Shown one piece after another: positions 54,850 through 64,000 of a stretch of DNA of 64,000 bases. Position numbers and translations under genes: made by a program. How positions within the stretch are numbered: the stretch's first letter is position 1; each line of letters begins with the position of its first letter. Source of the stretch: Diphasiastrum complanatum (Eukaryota > Streptophyta > Lycopodiopsida > Lycopodiales > Lycopodiaceae); contig CM055092.1 of assembly GCA_029204225.1 (NCBI GenBank), forward strand, positions 79,506,838 to 79,570,837, written 5' to 3'. Below the pieces are notes generated by a model that was given only the letters and a program-made list of their open reading frames with translations, did no database searches and was not told the origin of the DNA.

Positions 54850-55985
54850 TTATTTCCCTTCAGCATCATACTTCACTTTGAACAACCACTTGCATGGGAT
54901 CAAATTTTGATCCTTTGGCAGATCAGTTACAGTCCACGTTTGATTCTCAATCAGAGAATCAAACTCTGTATCCACGGCTGCTTTCCACTGGTCAACATCA
55001 GGTGTTGACATTGCCTCATGAACTATGTTTGGTTCCTGCACAAATAGCAGGCCGAATCATCCATGAATCGGGATGGAGGCTGTCTAGGTCGACTTGATCT
55101 TATGGGTTGAGTTTCGACTCTTTGATGCCATTGTTGAGGTTCTGACTCATTGTCCAAGTCATCGATTTTCTGCTGTTCGACCCTTGGATCAGATTTTGGA
55201 TTTTTGATCCCTGGGTCGGATTTTGGACTTTTTGACCTTGGATCGGATTTTGATTTTTCGATCCTTGGGTCGGATTTTTCTGGAGCTTTCCCCTTATGGT
55301 CAGAAAATTGGTCCCTCCATCAGAACGTATTGTTTTGATTGTTCTATGGGTCTGATTTTCTATAGATGCCTTGAACTCCTTGAAGATTCTGAAAGTATCA
55401 GATTTATTTTCAAAAAGTAAGTATCAGTTCTCCTTGAAAAATCATCAATAAAAGTCAGAAAGTAAAAAGCTCCCCCTGGAAGAAGTTTGCATTGGGCCAC
55501 AAAGGTCACTATGTACAAGACTAGAGAAGTATGAACAAAATCTGAAGTAAATAGACTTCTAGCATGCTTGCTGATAATACAACTTTCACATAGAGAATCA
55601 AATTTGCTAATAGAAGGGAGATCTTGCACTATGTTCTGGCTTGACATTTGCTGAATACTCTTAAAAGTTTAAATGGCCTAGTCTGAAATGCCACAACAAA
55701 TGATTTGATTCAGAAGTAGAAATAAGAGCTTGACCACTAGTAGAATAACATAGACTTAATTTGTAAAGGTAGCCACATCTTCTACCATAAGCTAGGACTT
55801 TCCTAGACTTGTCAAGAATAGTGCAGCCCTTTGTATCAAATTCTACCCTACGACCAGAATCAGTGATTTTGCTTATATAAAGCAGATTCTTTCTAAGGTT
55901 CAAAATATACAAGACATTGGACAGAACACACTAAATGGAGTTAGACAAGGCATGAAACAGTGTATGCATGTGTAGAGTTATCAAT
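54850..55985 (-). pseudogene. Copia fragment: pre-integrase, integrase and RT start
   Basis: Minus-strand order: 55912-55661 (N-L-R-K-N-L-L-Y-I-S-K-I and L-L-W-H-F-R-L-G-H-L-N, pre-integrase), 55647-55360 (S-C-I-I-S-K-H, F-L-T-F-I-D-D-F-S-R-R, integrase start), a Ser/Asp-rich linker with repeats (55300-55175), then 55041-54850 (E-F-D-S-L-I-E-N-Q-T-W-T-V and C-K-W-L-F-K-V-K-Y, RT start). The second half of the integrase core is lost, as is everything after RT start. It is a family separate from copia A. Confidence 0.8.
55175..55300 (-). repeat. Tandem K-S-D-P repeat coding region in the copia linker
   Basis: Four units of about 30 bp (plus strand GGATC(G/A)GATTTTGG ... TTTTTGAT). Translated on the minus strand they give (P)K-S-D-P-(R/G) every 9-11 residues, in the variable linker between integrase and RT. 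A charged linker that expanded by slippage is the simplest reading. Confidence 0.7.
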
Positions 55986-56027
55986 AGCAATTCTACGTCA
56001 GCCTAAATTACGTCTAAAAAAATGCAG

Positions 56028-56910
56028 TGTCGTCTTTTTGCATTTTTTGCCTGTCAGGAATTACGTGCAAAAATGCAGTGTCATCTTTTTTTCATTTTCT
56101 CCTGTCAAAAATTACGAGTAAAAATGCAATGTCGAATTTTTTTGTCTGTGGTAGGTTACGTTCATTTATGTAGAATGACAGTTTACATTCATTTATGCAG
56201 ACAGGCTGTTTACGACCAATTGTCACCGCTTATCAGCAAGTAACTTCTGAGAAGAACTGGATGAGTGCCAGTGGACTCCAGCCAACTGGCAATCACATTT
56301 GACGACCTAATTACTTAGTATAAATCAGTTGTTCATACATCTCATTATCAACGTTATTGTAAATTGTGAAGGAGTTGAGTGGTATTACACGACGCTTCCT
56401 GCGCTCTCATCAAGCAGATCGTTCACAATCAGAAAGTATTGTTGTTAGCTCTCTATCAAACTTTCAAGCTTGAACTCTCTTGAGCATTCTAGCTCAGTCT
56501 TTAGAGATTTATTTTAGAGTTGCTATTGCGCTACTGCTTATCAAAAGAGTTGCTTATTTCAGAATTATTCTCAGTTACTCAGAGACAACTTTAGAATGTG
56601 CGATTTCTATCCGCTATTGTCTTGCACTCATTAGCATCTGATCTTGTTTTTCTGAATCAATACTATTTTCTTATTGCATTCAGCTTGTGTCAGAATGCAT
56701 GGATCTCTGTATTGCTTTGTAATTGATAGAAATTGTCTGAGAATTCAATACTTTATGTTTGGCTACGTAATCACTTAGTATCTAGCAAAAGTTAGTTGCT
56801 AAAGATTGAACGTGATTTCCATCACTATTGCTTTGTTCAATATTTGATAGGCGTAGTTATACATTGGAAGTAGGAAGTTTGCGCATTCTATTACTCACCT
56901 ATTTTCGACA
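56028..56910 (+). repeat. 5' LTR of copia element C
   Basis: 883 bp with perfect inverted ends TGTCG ... CGACA. The end abuts the PBS. TATAAAT at 56329 may be the promoter. The first 130 bp carry units of the 43-bp repeat family (TGCAGTGTC ... GCCTGTCAGGAATTACG). Confidence 0.85.
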
Positions 56911-56922
56911 TGATATCAGAGC
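56911..56922 (+). other. Primer binding site of copia C
   Basis: TGATATCAGAGC, one base different from the usual initiator tRNA-Met site TGGTATCAGAGC, consistent with a G-to-A change. Confidence 0.8.
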
Positions 56923-57179
56923 ATACTATTATAGTATCAGTGCTAGATCACTACTTCTTTATTTGACCTGTTACGGTATCAGACTTGATATCTCTATAAG
57001 GACCTAATACAATTTCGATATTAGAGCAAAAAGCTCTAATACTTGATATCTTTCACGATATCAAATTGATATCATATTCTTCAGTTCCTTTCATCCTGTC
57101 AGTATCAAAGAATTGATTTCCTGTTGTTGGAATCACTACATCTTAGCGTCATTGATACAATCGACAGACTAAGTTCCAA

Positions 57180-57806
57180 ATGGATTCACAAAGTAAAGCT
57201 GGTCTTATCGTACACAAGTTGAATGGATCCAATTATCATTTGTGGAAATTTAAGATGAAGACCTTGGTAATCGCCAACGAGTTGTGGGATGTTGTTACAT
57301 GTATCGAAGTGAAATCTGAAAATGACACATAAGACTCAAAAATGGAAATCGAAGGATGGTAAAGCTTTCGCGCTTATTATCCTCAATATATCAGGTACTC
57401 AAATTGGCCACATAGCTGAAGCTAAGGCTTGAAAGAAGTTTGGGACATCCTGAGCTCACTATATGACATAAGAAACGTAACTACTAAGTTACATCTTTGA
57501 AGGAAATTCTTCACACTCAAGATGTCAAATGGTGATTCTCTTCAAAATCATATTAACCAGTTTAAGAATCTCTTGCAACAGATGGCCATTGTCGGATCAA
57601 TCATAGATGATCAAGACGCAATAATGACATTGGTTTTAATTCTGCTCTCTACATATGAGAACTGGGTGATGATCATCATGACACACTCAGATTTAACTCT
57701 TACCATAGTTATCACTATGTTGCTGCCAGAAGATAATCGAAGAAGTCAAGACACTTTGTCTACCTCTTCATCTCATGTTCTATATGTCAACAAGGGCTTG
57801 AAATGA
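57180..57806 (+). pseudogene. Copia C gag
   Basis: ATG at 57180, then K-L-N-G-S-N-Y-H-L-W-K-F-K-M, the usual gag start. Frame changes near 57320-57520 lead to the part from 57522 (L-Q-N-H-I-N-Q-F-K-N-L), which ends at a TGA at 57804. The zinc knuckle lies in the next frame, at about 57900. Inactive by frameshift. Confidence 0.8.
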
Positions 57807-57884
57807 CAGAAGTAGAAAAGCTCCAAGCAATCTGCATCGAATCAGAAACAGACTCATAGTCAAGAACAATCATCAAATCCACAT

Positions 57885-58540
57885 TTGTCAAAGAAGAAGA
57901 TGTTTTGCAGGTATTGCAAACGCAATAACCATGAGATCCAAGATTGCCGAATTCTCAAAGCGAAGAATGCAGCCAAGCAACCTGATCAACATGCAAATAC
58001 AGTTACAACATCTCCTCAAGTCGAAATGGGTGAAGCTACTTTTATGGTCAAAGACAAATATGCAAATTCGGATGATTCGTGGTTTCTAGATTCCGGAGTT
58101 ACTCAACATAATTGTTATTTTGATTTTAGTCAGGCTTTGAAAACCTCTGTTCTTTTCAATAAAGCATCACTATGGCATCATCGCTTAGGACACTTGAATT
58201 ATGCATCTGTTTTGAACATGTTCAGACAATCCATGGCTCTTGATCTCGACTATCCTTCTGGTAAAGTCGATCTCCTTGTCATCCATAGCTGCATCCTTGG
58301 AAAGCATACTAGGATTCCTTTTAGATCAAGTCATAGGCATGCAAAAAAGGTCTGTTAAATGTTGTTCATATAGATATATGTGGACCTATGCAAACTCCTT
58401 CATTGCTAGATGCAAAGTATTTCATTACCTTTATTGATGAATTCTCCAGAAGAACAGATGTTTATTTCATTAAACATAAATTAGAGGCTTTCATCAAGTT
58501 GACAATTCAAATAGCAAGCAAAAAATCAGATTGATAAACG
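57885..58540 (+). pseudogene. Copia C zinc knuckle, protease remnant and integrase start
   Basis: F-C-R-Y-C-K-R-N-N-H-E-I-Q-D-C is an intact knuckle. The protease box W-F-L-D-S-G-V-T-Q-H-N follows at about 58080. It joins W-H-H-R-L-G-H-L-N after only about 25 residues, so roughly 80 residues of protease and pre-integrase are deleted in frame. The integrase starts near 58370 in another frame (I-C-G-P-M, F-I-T-F-I-D-E-F-S-R-R-T). Confidence 0.8.
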
Positions 58541-59377
58541 AATCAAAGCATTGAGGTCAGATAATGGGGGAGAATATATCTCCACCATATTCAAGGAGTA
58601 CCGCCTTAACAACGACATTGAGCAACAATACATTACCTCCTATTCGCCTCAGTCAAATGGTCTTGTTGAGAGAAAGAACAGAACCTTCGAATCGGCAAAG
58701 TGCATGTTATCACATGCGACACTTCCGAAGTCCTTCTGGACCAAAGTTGTTTCAATAGCGACCTATATTCAGAACAGATGTCGTACTAAAGGTCTCTCAA
58801 ACAAAACACCATTCGAAGTTTGGACATGTACCAAACTTTCTTTATCAAACTTACGAGTTTTTTGATGTACTGCTTATGCGCAGATTCCTATGATCTCAGG
58901 AAGAAGCTCGACTTCCAGAGTATCAAATGTATTTTCATCAGCTACACTACGTCAGATCAAGTCTACAAGTTGTTCGCTCCCATCGAGTCAAAGATATTTA
59001 CTAGCTGGGATATCATCTTCATCGAAGATCAGTTTCAAGACCTCAAGGGAAAAGGCACAACCCATCTAGCCGACCTGTCAGATTCTCCTGACATATTGAA
59101 CTTTCTAGTTCCTCAGTTGACTATTCCTTTTGAAGGACCAATCTCATCTACTCTTGACGAACAACAAGTCAACGATAAATCAGAAGATGATGATGTTGTA
59201 GTTCAGCAACTACAATATGATGAAAATGATCAACTTCCTCTATTTCTCAGAAGATCATCAAGAGCTAGCAGACCACCTATCAAGTATATCAACGAGTTTG
59301 CAGCCTACCTTGTCAATGACTGTCGAAGAGGCACTCAATCAACTAGATTCAGATCTCTGGAAAGAAGCTATGGATAA
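58541..59377 (+). pseudogene. Copia C integrase core and C-terminal part
   Basis: L-R-S-D-N-G-G-E-Y and N-G-L-V-E-R-K-N-R-T contain the second Asp and the catalytic Glu, both intact here, unlike copia A. A frameshift near 58860 leads to the C-terminal region (R-K-K-L-D-F-Q-S-I-K-C-I-F-I-S-Y) and an acidic linker (59160-59240) ending in R-S-S-R-A-S-R-P-P. Confidence 0.8.
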
Positions 59378-60870
59378 AGAGTATTCATCTCTTATCAAGA
59401 ACCAGACATGGACGATTGTCGAATTACCTGCTAGCAGAAACGTAGTTGATTGCAAATGGATTTTCAAAATCAAGTACAAAGCAGACGGAAGCATCAACAG
59501 AAGAAAAGCCCGACTTGTTGCCAAAGGTTTTTCTCAGGTATACAATGTCGATTACACTGAGACTTTCAGTCCAGTAGTCAAACATTCTTCTATTCGACTT
59601 TTATTATCGTTTGCTGCTGTAGCAAATTTGGAAATACATCAAATGGATGTATAGACAACATATCTCAATGGAGTTATTGAAAAAGACATTTACATAGTGC
59701 AATCTAAAAGTTATATTATTGAGGGTAAACACAATCATGTGTAAACTCCATAAGACACTTTATGGCTTGAATCAATCTACTCGAGCATGGTTTCAAAGGA
59801 TCAATACTTTCCTTATTGATTACGACTATACACCTAGCTCTTCAGATTCAGATATTTACTTCAAGATAGTGCAACAATCTTTATCATTATCACTTTGTAC
59901 GTGGATGATACGTCAGCAACAGTACCAATCTGATAAAAGAAGACAAGACATTGCTATCTTGTGAATTCGACATGACCGATCTGGGTGAAGCTGAAGCCTT
60001 GGTATTCAAATCCATAGAGACAAAAATCGAAAGTTGATCTACATTACTCAACAGAGGTACATCTACAATATGTTAGTCAGATATAATCTAATTAATTGCA
60101 AGTTAGCTCTCTCACCAATGGAATTAGGTCTCAAATTGTCAAAGGACCAATGTCCTCAAACAATTCAAGAGAAGGAGCAGATGGGTGAGTATACTTACCA
60201 TTCTATTATAGGATCTCTTATGTAGGCAATGATCTGTACCAAGTCAAACATAGCTTTTGCAGTTAGCTCTCTCAGTCAGTATATGACCAACCCTAGTGTA
60301 ACACATTGGAAGGCTCTTATCAGAGTCGTGAGATATCTTCGAGCTACTATGGACTTTTGCATTTGTTATGGAGCAGTCGACAATGACAAACTCAATTTAC
60401 TCAATGGTTACACAGATGCAAGTTGGACAGGAGATGTAGACACTCGTAAATCCACTTCAGAATTTATATTCTTCCTCAACAATGGCCCAATTTCCTGGAA
60501 CAATCGCAAGCAATTTTTGATAGCTCAATCTTCCACTGAATCAAAGTATATCGCAGCCTCACAAGCTACAAAGGAAGCGATTTGGTTGAGAAACTTACTT
60601 TCAGATATCAGTCTGAATCAATCTGCTCCAACATTACTATTTTGTGATAATCAAAGTGCCATTGTCTTATCAGCCAACCCTAGATTTCATTCTAGGAGTA
60701 AGCACATTGAACTGAAGTATCACTTTGTCAGAAGTAAAGTTCTCACGAAGAGGTCAGATTGCAGTATTGTCGAACACAAGATATGACATCAGATATTTTT
60801 TTACCAAAGCATTAAGCTTGGATGCACACAGAAGGTTTTGTGCAGCACTAACTTTAAAGGTCAAGGCATT
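59217..60870 (+). pseudogene. Copia C reverse transcriptase and RNase H
   Basis: The RT entry ([28 protein letters not shown]) runs to 59654, where a TAG stands after M-D-V. The catalytic Y-V-D-D is near 59900 in another frame. RNase H: L-N-G-Y-T-D-A-S-W, S-S-T-E-S-K-Y-I-A-A, C-D-N-Q-S-A and K-H-I-E-L-K-Y-H-F-V-R (60229-60750). The last residues run up to the 3' LTR. At least five frame changes or stops are present. Confidence 0.85.
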
Positions 60871-61442
60871 TTTTGCCTGTGAGGAATTACGTGCAAAAAC
60901 GTAGTGTCGCCTTTTTTGCCTGTCATAAAATACGAGTAAAAATGCAGTGTCACATTTGTCGCCTATGGCAGTTTATGTTCATTTATGCAAACAGACTATT
61001 TACGGCCAATTGTCATCGCTTATCAGCAAGTAACTCTTGAGAAGAACTGGATGAATGCCAATGGATTCCAGCCAACTGGCCATCGCATTTGACGACCTAA
61101 TTACTTAGTATATTCATACATCTCATTATCAACGTTATTGTGAATTGCGAAGGAGTTGAGTGTTACTACACGACACTTCCTGCGCTCTCATCAAGAGATC
61201 GTTCACAATCAGAAAGTATTGTTGTTAGCTCTCTATCAAGCTTTCAAGCATGAACTCTCTTGAGTATTCTATCTCAGTCTTAAAGAGATTTATTTTAGAG
61301 TTGCTATTGCACTACTGCTTATCAACAGAGTTGCTTATTTCAGACTTATTCTCAGTTACTCAGAGACAACTTTAGAGTGCGCGGTTTCTATCCGCTATTG
61401 TCTTGCATTCATTAGCATCTAATCTTGTTTTTCTGAATCAAT
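60861..61442 (+). repeat. 3' LTR of copia C, truncated
   Basis: Matches the 5' LTR from its 43-bp repeat part to CTGAATCAATA, then stops. About 300 bp of the 3' end are missing, and the first 15-20 bp are also diverged. Confidence 0.8.
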
Positions 61443-61443
61443 A

Positions 61444-61568
61444 ATACAAGATGCTTGTCAGATGATCAGTGCATTAATGCCCTAAAAAAATCGTTGCAGA
61501 ATATTACCTGTACATTGTTATACAAGATGCCTATCAGATGATCAGTGCATTAATACCCTAAGAAAATC
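61444..61568. repeat. Duplicated 49-bp unit after the truncated LTR
   Basis: ATACAAGATGC(T/C)T.TCAGATGATCAG units start at 61444 and 61520, separated by 27 bp. This may mark the junction where the LTR was cut. Confidence 0.8.
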
Positions 61569-63129
61569 TACTTACAGTTCCACAGAAGGCCGCTGTTATT
61601 TAACGATAAGGGGATCAGATTTTTCTAGTTAACAGTATCGAAAAATTATAAGGGTCGGATCCAGGGTTGAAGGCGCCCAGATTTATCAGACCCGATCCGA
61701 TCCGTTCCAATCTGGACATTGTGTCGGTAAATAGCTTGGGTCGGAAAAATTTGATCCTGAATTTTTTTAATCCTTGCTAAAATTTCGAGCCTTCATATTT
61801 TTGTGTAGTTTTTCAGAATAAGTGTGAACATGTTTCAGGATGCTCATTACCTAATGAAATTGGGCTTGAGCATGAATTCCAACATTGATTAGGTTAAGAC
61901 TTAAATATGATTTTTTTTTTTTTTGGGTTACAAATCCTTTTTTTCGTGATATAACATGATCACTTCATAACTTTGTTGTGATAGTAGTAAGCTATGGTGA
62001 TTATTTGCTTAAAAGCTTCGGTGTCAATCTTAGGCAAGTTTGAAAATTAAATCAATTTTTTGATTTTTTTTTTTAATTTCTCTACAATGCAATCTTTAAT
62101 TTTAGAGAAATTTCAATGATTTGAGACCCTGCTTGCTGAAGACAAAGCTTCTTCTAAAATATCAATCACCTTGTTCATTTTGTTCGATGAATGCATGTAA
62201 AACTTGGAGATAATCAAGATATTAGTTTAAGGAACAAAAAACTTGCATTCCCATTACTTGCACACAATACAACAATGAACAACAATAACCCTTGTCACAA
62301 TAGTTTTGAGCCATATCCATATACATTTTATGGCACATAAAATCACTTATTTCTTTCAAAGAAAATGGATGCACCCTCAAGTAGAATCGGTGCAAATTTT
62401 TTCTCAAGCAATTTTTTTTTGGGTGTCGTAAGATCCATGTAATTTTTTTTCTCTTTTTTTCAAGCACCTGCCGAGAAGAGCATGAGAAAACAATTTATGG
62501 CCAAAAAAAGAGAAAAATAAAATAAAAAACCTCCTATGCCCTTTTCGCCTTCAAGAGGGCCTTTTACCTCTGACTACCACCCTTGACAGGAAGGAGGACT
62601 AGATTAAATTTAGAGCAAGGTTTTGAAGCAATAGGCACTATCTAAATTCAATTCTTCGTTGGAGCAATCAAACTTGCTTGTTGGATCCACCAAAACACGA
62701 GGGTAATATGCATGGTCAAATTCCTAGGGTGAGACTGTTCTAGAAATGGGTGAGGGCCGAGCTGTAGGCTCCAATTGTGAGAACCTAAAGGAGTACATAC
62801 TTGAGCCAAATTCCATTTAATGCATTTTGATTTTTTTCATTCTTTTTTTGCATACATGTTAAGCAACTAGTGGTCATTATATACAACATATAAAATGCAG
62901 CAATGCCACTTACACAACTAAGTTCCTTAGATGTCATTACAGAGTGGTCTGGATTTGAGATTGCACCTTTCTGGTGGCAGTCAACAACTCTACCCACACC
63001 CCACTCCAATCGATTTTTTTTTTAAAATTTAATAAAAAAAGAAGGTTCACATTAGGTTGGACAAAAGGTGCCATGTCAGCGGTAGGTTACTTGGTAAAAT
63101 AGGGCTGACTTGGCACCTGATTAAGAAAG
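61569..63129. other. Gene-free interval upstream of the terminal gene
   Basis: Contains poly(T) runs at 61910-61925, 62060-62075 and 62405-62460, and no coding signal that I accept. The distal 5' region of the gene at 63238 lies at its end. Confidence 0.45.
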
Positions 63130-63153
63130 AAACCCTAATAAAAGAAACCCTAA
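63130..63153 (+). promoter_or_regulatory. Two telo-boxes (AAACCCTAA)
   Basis: AAACCCTAA at 63130-63138 and 63145-63153, 85-108 bp upstream of the start codon at 63238. Telo-boxes are common in plant promoters of ribosomal-protein, translation and cell-cycle genes, and also act as Polycomb-recruiting sites. Their closeness to an open gene supports a real promoter here. Confidence 0.6.
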
Positions 63154-63237
63154 CCCTACTTTCGTGATGGGAGCTCAAAGTTCGAGTATGTGCCTTGGAT
63201 CGTAGTAATTTGCATTCACGCTCTCTCATTTGTCGTC

Positions 63238-64000
63238 ATGGCAGGAGGAGGAGGAGGAGGATTCCTGCGACGACTTGTGAGGGTTCATAAGAGAGATGAT
63301 TTTCCTCCCATGTCTTTTGAAGCAGATTGGTCAGCCATATCTGCTGCTGGCCTCTCGGAAGTCTTCAAAGAATTGCTCGCAGATTTTGTTGGAGTTCCTC
63401 CGGATCCTAATAAGAAGAAGCAACGCAGGTTGGGATGGCATTTTTGGAGTAGCGCAGATATACGCGACATTTACTCTCAAAAGCATTTTGCAGAAGGTGC
63501 AGAAAATGGCTTTCTGGTGCGGGGAGTAATCTATGATATGTCTGCCCTAATCCGGGCGAATAATCGTTCATTAAGCTCCCAGCCATTGTCTGTCAATCCT
63601 GGCAAGGATTTAGATCCGAGAAAATCTAAGGATTGGACAAGTCTCATTCATGAAAACCTAAACCTAGAATCAAGAGTAGAGGTAGGGAAATTGCAGAATG
63701 TAGATGCAAGCGAGGTGATGGAGAGGCTGGGCCTTAAGGGTGTGGTGGGGATTGAAGAGCGTGTAGGGATCTCAAAATTCCGGACAGATAGTAAAAAGAA
63801 CAAGCTAGAGGCAAAACAGGCGCTGGAAGAGATAATTGGGACGGGTGATAGCATCCGTGCCAAGTATGTGGAAAGGATTCAACACAAGAAAATGATGGCT
63901 GAAGCAAGGCGCGAGCAGGCAAAACTGGGAATCACTCCGACTGCAGCTCCGCGTCTGAAGGGTCCTGGTGCTGGCTTACAAGCCATGCCTGGATCTCCTG
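63238..64000 (+). CDS. Unidentified conserved-looking protein, 5' part (runs out of the window)
   Basis: The frame from the ATG at 63238 (context CGTCATGG, favourable) is open for 254 codons to the end of the window. A frame this long without a stop, richer in G/C than the flanks, argues for a true gene. N terminus: Met-Ala followed by six Gly, then a basic segment F-L-R-R-L-V-R-V-H-K-R. The rest is hydrophilic, with W-H-F-W-S-S-A-D-I-R at about residue 74 and a Lys/Glu-rich probable helix near 190-230. No family is recognised. No signal peptide or membrane segment is visible; the short basic start could be an organelle-targeting or nucleic-acid-binding piece. The end and any introns lie outside. 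Confidence 0.7.
   Translation, partial: MAGGGGGGFLRRLVRVHKRDDFPPMSFEADWSAISAAGLSEVFKELLADFVGVPPDPNKKKQRRLGWHFWSSADIRDIYSQKHFAEGAENGFLVRGVIYDMSALIRANNRSLSSQPLSVNPGKDLDPRKSKDWTSLIHENLNLESRVEVGKLQNVDASEVMERLGLKGVVGIEERVGISKFRTDSKKNKLEAKQALEEIIGTGDSIRAKYVERIQHKKMMAEARREQAKLGITPTAAPRLKGPGAGLQAMPGSP

Larger units (their letters stand above)
56028..61442 (+). mobile_element. Copia element C, nearly full length, inactive
   Basis: 5' LTR 56028-56910, PBS at 56911, gag from 57180, pol to about 60870, 3' LTR from about 60861 to 61442 (its last 300 bp missing). The LTRs agree well over their common part, with several small insertions and deletions. All copia domains can be found in order, broken by multiple frameshifts and stops. 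The loss of the 3' LTR end means the right target duplication cannot be checked; the five bases left of the element are TGCAG. Confidence 0.85.

Overview
This is a window of nuclear DNA from a land plant with a repeat-rich genome. Plant signs are legume-lectin receptor kinases, Ty1/copia and Ty3/gypsy elements primed by initiator tRNA-Met and tRNA-Asp, CACTA transposon genes with TNP2-type domains, telo-box promoter motifs and GT-AG introns. The layout (old, heavily mutated LTR elements and an RLE-type LINE around a few clean genes) suggests a large genome, perhaps a gymnosperm, fern or lycophyte. That last step is a low-confidence guess.

Layout. 1-9.8 kb: a decayed Ty3/gypsy element on the minus strand (downstream ORF, integrase, RT, protease, gag, leader, PBS, 5' LTR). 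9.8-11.9 kb: unidentified gene fragments and a CACATG/CACGTG-rich stretch. 11.9-17.7 kb: two copia remnants of one family, head to head, so their LTRs form a large inverted repeat. 17.7-18.3 kb: a 0.55 kb palindrome. 18.3-18.7 kb: a histone H3 pseudogene with CENH3-like features. 18.8-28.4 kb: CACTA-type territory, with a broken TNP2-type transposase on the minus strand, an embedded SET-domain pseudogene, copia relics, an intact three-exon transposon-type gene on the plus strand, and clusters of a 17-bp palindrome. 28.4-34.2 kb: unidentified exon-like pieces, split by an internally deleted copia element with recognisable target duplications, then two small convergent gene models. 34.9-46.2 kb: two intact, divergently transcribed L-type lectin receptor kinase genes separated by a 4.5 kb RLE-type LINE. 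46.2-63.1 kb: gene-poor DNA with two copia fragments on the minus strand and one nearly full-length dead copia element on the plus strand. 63.2 kb to the end: the start of an open, unidentified gene behind two telo-boxes.

Function. The only genes that look functional are the two lectin receptor kinases (cell-surface perception and signalling), the three-exon CACTA-type gene and the 3'-terminal open gene. The rest is mobile DNA or captured and decayed gene copies. The most unusual items are the CENH3-like pseudogene, the receptor kinase with a tandemly duplicated activation segment, the RLE-type LINE, the CACTA-associated palindrome clusters and a 43-bp repeat unit shared by several copia-related loci.
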